Positions 16,759 through 24,400 of a stretch of DNA of 35,437 bases are shown here, one piece after another. The stretch lies in NCBI RefSeq assembly GCF_023653175.1, contig NZ_JAMNXL010000016.1, forward strand, positions 1 through 35,437, in the 5' to 3' direction. Source of the DNA: Erythrobacter sp. Lineage in GTDB: Bacteria; Pseudomonadota; Alphaproteobacteria; Sphingomonadales; Sphingomonadaceae. The translations under genes and the position numbers were made by a program. A model generated the notes under the pieces. That model was given only the letters and a program-made list of their open reading frames with translations. It had not been told where the DNA came from and ran no database searches. Numbering within the stretch: position 1 is the stretch's first letter; the number at the start of each line of letters is the position of its first letter.

Positions 16759-17341
16759 TATCGCTGTCTGCATTCTCGCAGGAGGGTCATCGCGCCGGTT
16801 CGGCAATCACAAGGCGTTCGCCGAGCTGGATGGCAAGCCGCTGCTAGTCCATGTGATTGATCGCATTCGCTCCCAGACCAACGGTCCGCTGCTTATCAAC
16901 GCCAATGGCGCGCACTGTTTCCGTAGCTTTGGCCTGCCGATCGTTCCTGACGGCGAATGGGCAGGCGCCGGACCGCTATCAGGCATTCACGCCGCGCTGA
17001 ATTGGGCCCTGAGCGCCGGGTACGGGCACATGGCCACCCTCGCGGTTGATCAGCCCTTTCTGCCAAGGTCTTACCTTGGGACGCTGTTGCAGGCTGGTGC
17101 CCCCGCAATCACCCGGTGCGGTGGCCGCCTGCACCCGGTTAACGCCCTTTGGACAGCAAGCCAGACTACTGCGCTTTGCCGATACCTGGAAACCGGCAGA
17201 CGCGATGTGCATGGCTGGGGGCAGGAGTGCCGGGCAAATCTCGCGGAGTTCGAAGCCGAAATTGGCGCTATCGATCCGTTCTTTAACGTCAATACACAAG
17301 CCGATCTGGCAATTGCTGCGCAACGTCTAGCCGAGTGTTGA
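16742..17341 (+). CDS. mobA: Molybdenum cofactor guanylyltransferase MobA
   Basis: 199-residue cytoplasmic nucleotidyltransferase that attaches GMP to molybdopterin, making the dinucleotide cofactor used by NasA. The nucleotide-binding motif LAGGSSRRFG with a following Lys, the VPDGEWAGAGPLSGIHAAL segment and the metal-binding DQPFLP match MobA. The C-terminus has the usual FFNVNTQADL. It overlaps the end of cobA by 17 bases and is the last gene of the nitrate operon. The in-frame ATG at 16646 lies inside cobA and adds residues before the first strand, so I reject it. Confidence 0.92.
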   Translation: MSKRPDIAVCILAGGSSRRFGNHKAFAELDGKPLLVHVIDRIRSQTNGPLLINANGAHCFRSFGLPIVPDGEWAGAGPLSGIHAALNWALSAGYGHMATLAVDQPFLPRSYLGTLLQAGAPAITRCGGRLHPVNALWTASQTTALCRYLETGRRDVHGWGQECRANLAEFEAEIGAIDPFFNVNTQADLAIAAQRLAEC

Positions 17342-17717
17342 ATACCAATCATTCCGGCCCTGTTGTAGACTAGGTTGAGTTCGGATGAAAAACCAAATGG
17401 AGTGGCGCATCGTCGAATAAAGAAAGGCCCTGGCCCGGGCCATCAGACCCGGCCGGACATGCGACCAAGATGGGGATTCTATTCAGGCGGGTAGGTTCCG
17501 TAAAAGACAAATGTGATCGGCAACCTAGACGGCCCAATCACTGGCCGCGTCCAGTCTGAATTGAATGCACTTGCCAAGCGAGGATCATCCATTTTGCGTT
17601 TGATCGCAGATATTTTTCTGGAAATGTCGACCCGCGATCCGAGACCCCCGCTAACAGATTCCAATTTTCCGCGATATTTCACAAAGGGGTATATCGTTGC
17701 CCGTCACTGCCGGTGTC
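17342..17717. other. Non-coding gap after the nitrate operon
   Basis: No supported gene. A strong GC hairpin at 17432-17454 (GGCC, one bulged C, GGG, 8-nt loop, CCC-GGCC) lies 90 bases after mobA but has no T-run, so it is only a possible transcript end. A 67-codon frame at 17479-17682 on the minus strand would need a GTG start without a ribosome site. Confidence 0.4.
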
Positions 17718-18071
17718 TCAGCGAGTGAAGCCTACGAAGGGGGCGAGGTAGGTCGCCCCGAAGCTATCCAATTTCTCGCGGATATCAGGAGTCGGATCGC
17801 CGTAGACGAAAAGCTTGTCGATATTTGCTAGTGAAAGGAATTTCTCAGCATGTGGAGAGAAGGTCTGCTCGACATGAGGAAGGAGCCCCGGGATCCGGTA
17901 ATGCTCCAAGATATGCACTTTGGTGCGATCAGCACTGACAAGCCATTCGTAGGTAAGCGTGTCCGGCTCTTCTCGGGAGCTGTCGACGATCTTTGCTGCA
18001 AGCTCCTTGAATGTCTCAAATTGAGCTGGGTCAATCGTCAGGTGGTAGATTGTGTATATCTCACCTCGCAT
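17718..18071 (-). CDS. ABM-fold (antibiotic biosynthesis monooxygenase-like) protein
   Basis: 117-residue protein with the ferredoxin-like ABM fold: MRGEIYTIYHLTIDPAQFETF opens with a beta strand, then a helix (KELAAKIVDSS), and the family-like EPDTLTYEW and a YRIPGLLPHVEQTF helix. Members are small monooxygenases, dimeric stress proteins or quinone-modifying enzymes; the substrate cannot be told. I start at the ATG with AGAAGG about 9 nt upstream rather than the upstream ATG at 18116, which has no ribosome site and lies in the dyad-rich promoter region. It stands alone and leftward between the nitrate operon and mobile debris. Confidence 0.75.
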   Translation of the reverse strand: MRGEIYTIYHLTIDPAQFETFKELAAKIVDSSREEPDTLTYEWLVSADRTKVHILEHYRIPGLLPHVEQTFSPHAEKFLSLANIDKLFVYGDPTPDIREKLDSFGATYLAPFVGFTR

Positions 18072-18112
18072 AAGCCAAATCCTTCTAACTAGATACACAG
18101 AATGCTTCGTAA

Positions 18113-18142
18113 TCATTCATTATGAAGTGAATGACAATTCAC
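18113..18142. promoter_or_regulatory. Overlapping dyads, candidate operator
   Basis: TCATTCA (18113-18119) is mirrored by TGAATGA (18128-18134), and GTGAAT (18127-18132) by ATTCAC (18137-18142), giving interlocked inverted repeats just upstream of the ABM gene. On the other side lies a strong ribosome site with a truncated start. This is typical of a shared operator between divergent genes; the regulator is unknown. Confidence 0.35.
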
Positions 18143-18143
18143 C

Positions 18144-18187
18144 AAGGAGATACAATGAAATTGCCTTCAATTTTAGATTTTTTCTAG
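18144..18187 (+). pseudogene. Truncated gene start (10 codons)
   Basis: AAGGAGA is followed after 4 bases by ATG and only nine more sense codons before TAG (MKLPSILDFF). A good ribosome site with an immediate stop, divergent from the ABM gene across a dyad, suggests the 5' end of a lost neighbour whose body was removed. A chance match is possible. Confidence 0.3.
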
Positions 18188-18235
18188 TCATTTCGGTATG
18201 AACTTTAGTTCGTCAAATCCGTTTACGGACATTAT

Positions 18236-18784
18236 TCATTCGACATTCCCTGCGTCAGTTTGTTGGGAAAAATTGCCAAACGCGTAAGCATCCATTCGCA
18301 GGACGCCGTAAGTGCTACTTTTGTGAAGGCGCTCGGCATGCGCATTTTGCCCTGTTGCACCGAGGGCGACGAACAGTGGGAGTATGTGCTCCTATGTCGG
18401 ATGATTACGCTGCGCATGCGGTGAGAGCCGCCGATAAGCCAAAAGGCCAGATGTGCGCCCTTCGGTCAAAGCATCGTCAAACCAATCAGCGAAATCGGTG
18501 ACCCAATCGGGATCAGGTAAGCCTGCATGCCCGCGCCAGCTTGAAAGATCATGCGTGTAGCTTCCGCTCGCGATGATCAATACCCCCTCGTCTGCAAGCG
18601 GGGGCTCTATCGAACGGCACTTCGGGAAGCGCCCCTCACTCATGCGCTTATAGATTGCTGAACGGCGAAGGCCGACCCGGTCCATGAGTTCAGGCAGACG
18701 CAGGAGACGCGGTGGCGAGACGCCCACAGTCTCGATTGGGGCGGAGCTACTTTTCCGCACGGTGAGTTGGAGCTTCGCAGTCAT
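18236..18784 (-). pseudogene. AlpA-like regulator fused to DODA-type dioxygenase remnant
   Basis: The N-terminal part (18784 to about 18616) is an AlpA-type excisionase/regulator: LLRLPELMDRVGLRRSAIYKRMSEGRFPK, a winged-helix start typical of integrated elements, cut off before its usual LGxRAVxW end. It runs directly into the C-terminal half of an extradiol dioxygenase of the 4,5-DOPA dioxygenase (YgiD/DODA) family: EPPLADEGVLIIASGSYTHDL, then WVTDFADWFDDAL and HAQRNHPT. At that point a TAG (18390-18392) interrupts the frame, after which the same frame continues with EHILPLFVALGATG to a stop at 18236. So it is an in-frame chimera with one nonsense codon, most likely non-functional as an enzyme; the AlpA part could still be expressed. 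Confidence 0.75.
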
Positions 18785-18833
18785 TGATCATCCTGTCGGC
18801 TTATCGTGTCGGTTCCCTCCGAGTTGGGCCGCC

Positions 18834-19265
18834 TCAGCGCGTCAGCGACATAGCAATGTCGCGATTTGCGAGGTCGTCGATATGCCGGGACAGTAGCTTG
18901 GCAACGAGCTGCGAGGTGCCGGTAGCCCAGCGCGGCCTCAGGTAGTCGACCCGGCGCCCGAGGGTACGATCGAGTTGCCCCGGCAAGCTGATGATGAATT
19001 CATCGAGAAATTCCCCCATTTCGCGGTGCATCCATTCACAGGCCAGCACTTCCTCTCCAGCCAATGTCAGCACGATTATGGCATGGGGCGAAACACTGCA
19101 GACCTCGAGAAAACGGACAGCGCGATCAATGCTGATGGCGCGCTCACCGCGCATGACCTTCAGCATGGTTTCGCGGTGGATCCCGACCTCATTGGCGATC
19201 TGGTGCTTCGGCTTGAGAGCGCTTCCGATGCGCGGTCCATGTCCGACCCGAGCCAGCGACAACAT
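18834..19265 (-). CDS. XRE-like helix-turn-helix regulator
   Basis: 143 residues from this start. An HTH of the Cro/HigA type is readable as KHQIANEVGIHRETMLKVMRG followed by ERAISIDRAVRFLEVCSVSP. The C-terminal half (about 70 residues) is a helical, unrecognised region with Arg-rich stretches. Such proteins usually repress their own divergent promoter; a 14-bp dyad lies 45-58 bases upstream of this start, between it and the divergent gene at 19360. The frame is open to 19397, which would overlap the neighbour's start, so I use the internal ATG at 19265. No good ribosome site was found, leaving the start uncertain. Confidence 0.65.
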   Translation of the reverse strand: MLSLARVGHGPRIGSALKPKHQIANEVGIHRETMLKVMRGERAISIDRAVRFLEVCSVSPHAIIVLTLAGEEVLACEWMHREMGEFLDEFIISLPGQLDRTLGRRVDYLRPRWATGTSQLVAKLLSRHIDDLANRDIAMSLTR

Positions 19266-19298
19266 TGCTTGCGCTTCGGCAACTCCCCTGCGCCCTTT

Positions 19299-19324
19299 GG
19301 CGGTGTTATGGCGCAATTGCACCA
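19299..19324. promoter_or_regulatory. Dyad operator between divergent genes
   Basis: GGCGCAATTGCACC (19310-19323) is a near-perfect 14-bp dyad centred on AATT. It lies between the HTH regulator and the divergent 163-residue gene, the expected place for autoregulation. The surrounding 26 bases recur with one mismatch at 27646-27671 in opposite orientation. Confidence 0.45.
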
Positions 19325-19359
19325 AGCGATAAGTGCCTGGCGCCGCTATATTCCCCAGC

Positions 19360-19851
19360 ATGGGAAAGACGAACATCAAGTACGGCTTGGAGCGCAAGAT
19401 CGCTCAGGCGCTGGGCGAGCTTGCGGCCGCACAGAAAGAGATTGCTCAGATTCAGGCAGGGCTCAAGCGGATGATCTCGCTCCGTGAGAAGGTCCGCGAG
19501 CAGCAATCACTGATTGCCGCTGCGGAGACGATCCTGAGGCTCGATGACGCGAGTTGGTCTGGCAGCCACATCAAGCCGGCGCGCAAGGGAAGTTGGTCCA
19601 GCCCTTTCCCATCTGGCGATCTCGGCATGTCAGCCTTGGCCGTCCTGCGCGAAGCGAGCGAGTGGTTGCGTGCCCGTGAGATCGCCGAGCGGATGCTTTC
19701 CAAGATCGGGCACGATGTCCATGACAAGGACACGCTTGATCGGACTGCCAACAGCGTCACCACCTACCTGAAAAAATATGAAGGTGAGTTGGTCGAATCG
19801 CGACGCGACTATCCGAAGGAGTGGAGGGTGATTCGCAAGATCGGGAACTAA
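19360..19851 (+). CDS. Hypothetical protein: coiled coil plus winged-helix-like domain
   Basis: 163 residues, no named family recognised. Residues 8-65 are a long amphipathic helix (IAQALGELAAAQKEIAQIQ, then REQQSLIAAAETI), probably a coiled coil. After a Gly/Ser/Pro-rich linker, residues 90-163 look like a winged helix: SALAVLREASEWLRAREIAERML, a second helix DRTANSVTTYLKKYEGELV and a basic tail DYPKEWRVIRKI. This suggests a DNA-binding accessory protein. It diverges from the HTH gene and precedes the IS1595 transposase; it may be the regulator's target or element cargo. The ATG lies 11 bases from a TATATT box with no ribosome site, so the transcript may be leaderless. Confidence 0.6.
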   Translation: MGKTNIKYGLERKIAQALGELAAAQKEIAQIQAGLKRMISLREKVREQQSLIAAAETILRLDDASWSGSHIKPARKGSWSSPFPSGDLGMSALAVLREASEWLRAREIAERMLSKIGHDVHDKDTLDRTANSVTTYLKKYEGELVESRRDYPKEWRVIRKIGN

Positions 19852-19932
19852 TCTGAGAAAGTAATCCGAGAATAACAGATTGGTTAACGCGGGAAGCCGC
19901 ATAAATCTGCCGAAACTTATCTGAGAAAATAA
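19852..19932 (+). repeat. Three TC(T/C)GAGAA-TAA repeats
   Basis: TCTGAGAAAGTAA (19852-19864) is followed directly by TCCGAGAATAA (19865-19875), and TCTGAGAAAATAA recurs at 19920-19932. They fill the gap between the coiled-coil gene and the transposase frame. They could be transposase-binding sites at the left end of the IS, or sites for a nearby regulator. Confidence 0.4.
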
Positions 19933-19993
19933 ACCTCTTGCCTTTGGTTGTGACTGTGTATTCTTCCTTCGCTGCGAACGCGCAAAGGAGGTT

Positions 19994-20968
19994 ACGTCGC
20001 AGCATTTTCTTCTCTCGCCAAAGGCAAGGACGCTTAGCTTTAGGCGTATCCATGGCCTTTCTGACGATGAGGCTTATGCCGAATTCGTCGCCCTCCGCTT
20101 TGCGGAGAACAATGGCGAGCCCTTCTGCCCCAAATGCGGCAGCACACACCTCTATCAGATTTCTTCGCGCCGGCGGTGGAAGTGCGCGGACAAGTCTTGC
20201 CGAGCAAGCTTCTCCGCTACATCGGGCACCGTATTCCAAGACCGCAAGCTCTCGTACAAGAGTTTGCTGCTCGTGGTTGCGCATTTCGTCGTGAAAGCGA
20301 AAGGCATTTCTGCGATCGAACTGAGCCAAGATGCTGAAATTCACTACAAGAGCGCTTTCGTCATCGCCCACAAGCTTCGTGAGGTAGTTACTGCGCATCA
20401 GTCCAGCTTCCGCTTAAGCGGCGAGGTAGAGATCGATGCGATGCATTGCGGCGGATACATCAAGCCCGGAACTGATAATCCCGCACGCCGCAACCGCCGT
20501 AAGCTCAACCGGAACAAGGACAAGGCAAAAGTCGTGATGGTGGCTCGCGAGCGGCACGGGCGCTCGCGCGCATTCATGGTGCCCCATGAGAGCAAGATGC
20601 CCGACATTCTGCCGAACGTGGTGGAGGAGGGATCGTTTATCTTCTCCGACTCATTTAGCGGCTCATCCAAGATCGGAGCGCGCTACCAAGCATTCAGGGT
20701 CAATCACTCGAAGCAGTATGCTGACGGGTGGATTTCCACCAATCATGCCGAGTCCTTCTTTTCCCGGCTTCGACGCGTAGAGCTTGGTACACACCACAAG
20801 ATCGCAGGACCCTACACGCTCTTTTACGCCAACGACGCGTGCTGGCGCGAAGACAATCGCAGAACCGACACTGGGACGCGATACTCGAAGGTGGTCGCGC
20901 TTGGATGCAAGCATCCGGTGTCACGGCTTTGGAAGGGCTACTGGCAGCGCCGGAAGGAGGCGGCTTGA
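19994..20968 (+). CDS. IS1595-family transposase, start codon apparently ACG
   Basis: The open frame reads SQHFLLSPKARTLSF, then a zinc ribbon (CPKCGSTHLYQ with WKCADKSCRASFS), then GTVFQDRKLSYKSLLL and the ISXO2-like DDE core: the first Asp in EIDAMHCGGY, the second near SDSFSG, then NHAESFFSRLRR with the terminal acidic residue. Family members usually begin M-S-Q-H-F. Here the codon before SQHF is ACG, placed 3 bases after AAAGGAGG, so the ATG appears to have mutated. No ATG, GTG or TTG occurs in frame until TTG at 20264, which would lose the zinc ribbon. Otherwise the frame is intact, so it may be silent or poorly translated. It overlaps the next gene by TGATG. Confidence 0.75.
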   Translation, partial: TSQHFLLSPKARTLSFRRIHGLSDDEAYAEFVALRFAENNGEPFCPKCGSTHLYQISSRRRWKCADKSCRASFSATSGTVFQDRKLSYKSLLLVVAHFVVKAKGISAIELSQDAEIHYKSAFVIAHKLREVVTAHQSSFRLSGEVEIDAMHCGGYIKPGTDNPARRNRRKLNRNKDKAKVVMVARERHGRSRAFMVPHESKMPDILPNVVEEGSFIFSDSFSGSSKIGARYQAFRVNHSKQYADGWISTNHAESFFSRLRRVELGTHHKIAGPYTLFYANDACWREDNRRTDTGTRYSKVVALGCKHPVSRLWKGYWQRRKEAA

Positions 20969-21171
20969 TGACCCTCTACCTGATACATTTGCAGGGACAG
21001 CGGGAGCCAATCCACGTCGAGCTTGATTGCCCCAGCGTCGATCATCTGGCCGAGTTGGCCGCTCAATCTCGCTTTCTCATTGGTCATCTGGTCTCGGTGG
21101 ACGAGCAAGGCTGTAACCCCAGGGTTATGATCGCAGCCGGACGTATTTCGTGCGCCATTGAGATGAGTTAG
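20968..21171 (+). CDS. Small passenger protein of the IS1595 element
   Basis: 67 residues, not recognised: MTLYLIHLQGQREPIHVELD, then CPSVDHLAELAAQSRFLIGHL and a tail with two further Cys. The composition is mixed alpha/beta, with no signal peptide or transmembrane segment. The ATG overlaps the transposase stop (TGATG) and GGAAGGAGG lies just upstream, so translation is coupled. This tight coupling suggests a passenger that moves with the element; a role in regulation of transposition is only a guess. Confidence 0.6.
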   Translation: MTLYLIHLQGQREPIHVELDCPSVDHLAELAAQSRFLIGHLVSVDEQGCNPRVMIAAGRISCAIEMS

Positions 21172-21459
21172 CGACCAAATTGACGACATTCTTTCCAGCT
21201 AAGTTTTTTGCTCAATTATCACTTCACAGTGACGATGGCCCAACCGTTCAAAATGCTGGTCATACAAAACGCCAGAGCTGACGGTAGGGAAATTGCCCTG
21301 TTCCTCGTCATTCCTCCTCGCGAGGTGATCGTTCAAAAACGGACGTGCTCGCCAATAGGTCTCAAATGCCCGGTCCGGTAATTATCCTGGAAAGAGCATG
21401 AGGAGACTGGACTCATTGATGCGGAATGCCTTTTTATGGCTCCGAACAGGGAGATATTG

Positions 21460-24400
21460 ATGGCGACCGATCCGATTCGCACCGACGGCGACGCCGCGAC
21501 TTCGGTGTTCAATGGTGATCTCCCCGTTCGTGACAAGCTTGAGCGGGCACGGACCGAGTTGCTTGACCTTTCTGCACGCAACCGTCTGCTGAACATGCCG
21601 CGCAGCGCCAAGGGGGCAAAGTCCGTTGCGATTGTCGACGAGCTTAGCGTCGAAGTCTTCAGGTTGCTGGCGGTAGAGGGAAGGCCGTTCACCTTTCTGC
21701 CGGGACGGGCAGACGGCGCGGAAAAAGATCAGGAACAAGAGGATGAGAGCGCTGGCGAAAAAATCGCTGGCCTTGACCAACCCGAGGACGATGCCACCGA
21801 CGAACGCGGTGTCGCACAGCGCCATTCCGACACCAAGCTCCAGACTCGCCTGACCCCTTCCGGGCTGCAGAAGCGGCTGCTCGAGCTTTATTTCGATGCG
21901 CGCACGCTTGAGGAAGAACAGGGCGTCAACATTCTCTACCTCGCCCTCGGGGCGCTGAAGTGGATCGATCCGCAGAACGCTGCGAACATTCGCTATGCTC
22001 CGCTGATCCTGGTCCCTGTCGCGCTTGAACGCGGCAACGCCGCTGAAAAATTCAAATTGCGGGTGCGGCAGGAGGAATATGCATCCAATCTTTCGCTCGA
22101 AGCATTTCTGGACCGGGTCCATGGCATCAAGCTGCCCGCCTTCGAAGCAGATGATGGTTTCGATCCCGTCGCCTACTTCCGGGAAGTAGGCGACGCGGTC
22201 TCCAGCAAAACTGGCTGGGAAGTCTTGCCGAATGAAATTGTCCTTGGCTTTTTCTCCTTCGCAAAATTCCTGATGTATCGTGATCTTGATCCGGACACTT
22301 GGCCAAAGGGACGGTCGCTGCTTGACCGCGATCTGGTCTTGGGCCTGCTGCAGGACGGTTTCGAAGGCGGGGACGACATGATCCCCGAGGATGCCAACAT
22401 CGATCGGCACATCGCGCCAGCGGACATGATGCATATCGTCGATAGCGACGGCAGCCAGGCGCTGGCTGTCCACGAGGTGAGACGTGGACGCAACATGGTC
22501 ATTCAGGGCCCTCCTGGAACCGGGAAGAGCCAGACCATCGCTAACATCATCGCCTCGGCCATTGGCGACGGAAAGCGGGTGTTGTTCGTCGCAGAAAAGA
22601 TGGCGGCGCTCGAGGTCGTCAAGCGCCGGCTCGATGCAACCGGTGTCGGCGATGCTTGTCTTGAGCTCCACAGCAACAAGGCAAACAAGCGGGCTGTCCT
22701 GGAGGAATTGCGCCGCACCTGGGAACTTGGACCGCCCAAGCGGAACGATGTCGGCAGTCTTTATGCAAGACTGACGGAAGCCCGAGACGCTTTGAATTCG
22801 CACGCGGCGCGCATGCATGAACCGCATCCGATTGCCTCCCTCACCCCGTTCCAGGCCATTGGCCAGTTGAGCAGGTTGAAGCTGGATGGGGTCAGGCCGA
22901 ACGACATTGCACTCGGCGCTCCCGCCTCGTGGTCGAAGGATGAGTTCGAGGAGCGGCGAAACGTTGTTTCGGAACTCGTCGAGAAGGTTGAAATCGTAGG
23001 CACCCCGTCGGCACATCCTTGGCGCGGCGTTTCCCTCACCTCCATTCTTCCAAATGATGCCGACAGGTTGATCAGCCGATTTTCAGATCAGGCGGAACGC
23101 CTCAGATTGATTTGCGAGGAAGCAGGTAACATCGCCTCTGCTCTTGAGCGGAGCGCCCCGGAAGCCCTTGCCGATCTCGACAGTCTTGTTGAAATCTCGG
23201 CTCGAATTGCCCAAGCTCCTGCCGTCGGCTCGGCGGCTCTTGCGGCCGCCTGCTGGGACAACAAGCAGCCGATCATCGAAATTGTGGCGATCGGCCGCCT
23301 CCTCCATGCGCTGCGTGCTGACATTGCAGATGTACTGGCTGAAGGCGGGTGGGAGCGAGATCCCGTTTCGGTCATTGATGCGCTTGCTCCACTGCCAGAA
23401 GCAATGGATGCCGCCAGCCTTGCTCTATTCACGCAGTTGTCCGAGGCGCTTCCTTCCTTGATCTCGGAAGTTGAACGGCTGGCCAATGCGATCGGCCGCG
23501 AAACGCCAGAAACGCTTGACCAGGTCCGTGATCTGGTCGCGGTCGCCGAAAAGGTTGCCTCGGCACCTGATGCCGATCCGGAAGCATTTGCAGCGGACCT
23601 TTGGAACACTGGCGTAGAGCGAGCCGCCGAACTGGCGCGGGCTGTTTCCGACCTCGAAAAAGCAAGAGACCGTATCGGAGATGGTCTCACCGAGGCTGCA
23701 TGGGATTTGGATCTTGCGCAGGCGCGGGCCACCCTTGCATCGCATGGCGCGGGATTCTTCCGGTTCCTGAACAGCGACTGGCGACAGGCAAGCCGGCTGG
23801 TTCGCTCAGTCCTTGCCAACCCGCGTGCTTCGCTGGAAGAGACGCTTGGTCTGCTGGATGCTCTTGGGAAAGGGCGCAAGGCAATCGCCAAAATCACGGC
23901 AGCGGACGAATTCGGCGCGCAAGCGTTTGGCTCACACTGGCGTGGAGAAGCGTCGTCGAGCGCGCCCATGGCCGCGCTGGTGGAGTGGATGCGTTCGCTC
24001 GGAGCACTTGGCGCCGAACCGCGTCTGATTGCCTCGCGCAAACCCAATCGGGATGACGTCAGTGATCGGGTCGCCGTTACATCGCGGCTTGCTGAACGAA
24101 TGGACGGCCTTTTGCGATCCGCATGGGCCAGCTTCAGCGCGGACGTTCCGCAACAGCTCGCTGGTGTCGCTGGTCCGTCATCTGCTTCACTGTCTCTGCT
24201 CCTGGATTTTGCCCGCCAGCTCGACAAGGCGAGGCAGGGAGCGGGAGCCATCCTCAACGCCATGCCTGAAACGATCGGAAGTCTGAGGCAAACACTGGAA
24301 AAACTCGCTGATGCGCAAAAGGCAAGTGCGGGTCTCGAGAGCGCTGATGAACTAGGCGCACTTGCTTTTGGTTCACTTTGGCGAGGTGCAGGTTCGGACT

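Larger units (their letters stand above)
19920..21222 (+). mobile_element. IS1595-family insertion sequence with passenger gene (ends tentative)
   Basis: It contains the transposase and an overlapping 67-residue gene. Possible ends are the TGAGAAAATAAAC motif on the left and, inverted on the right, TGAGCAAAAAAC (near 21203-21215); they are only loosely similar and no target duplication was found, so the boundaries are approximate. The element appears old. Confidence 0.4.

Noticed and set aside
17479..17682. 67-codon minus-strand frame after mobA
   Set aside because: It needs a GTG start without a ribosome site and has no recognisable family; a weak possibility only.
17690..17712. Left-end att copy of the defence island near GGGGTATATCG
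   Set aside because: Only a short partial match to the arm motif and no core sequence nearby.
19917..21222. Clear terminal inverted repeats and target duplication for the IS
   Set aside because: The two ends share only a loose TGAG-AAAA-AAC similarity, and flanking bases show no direct duplication.
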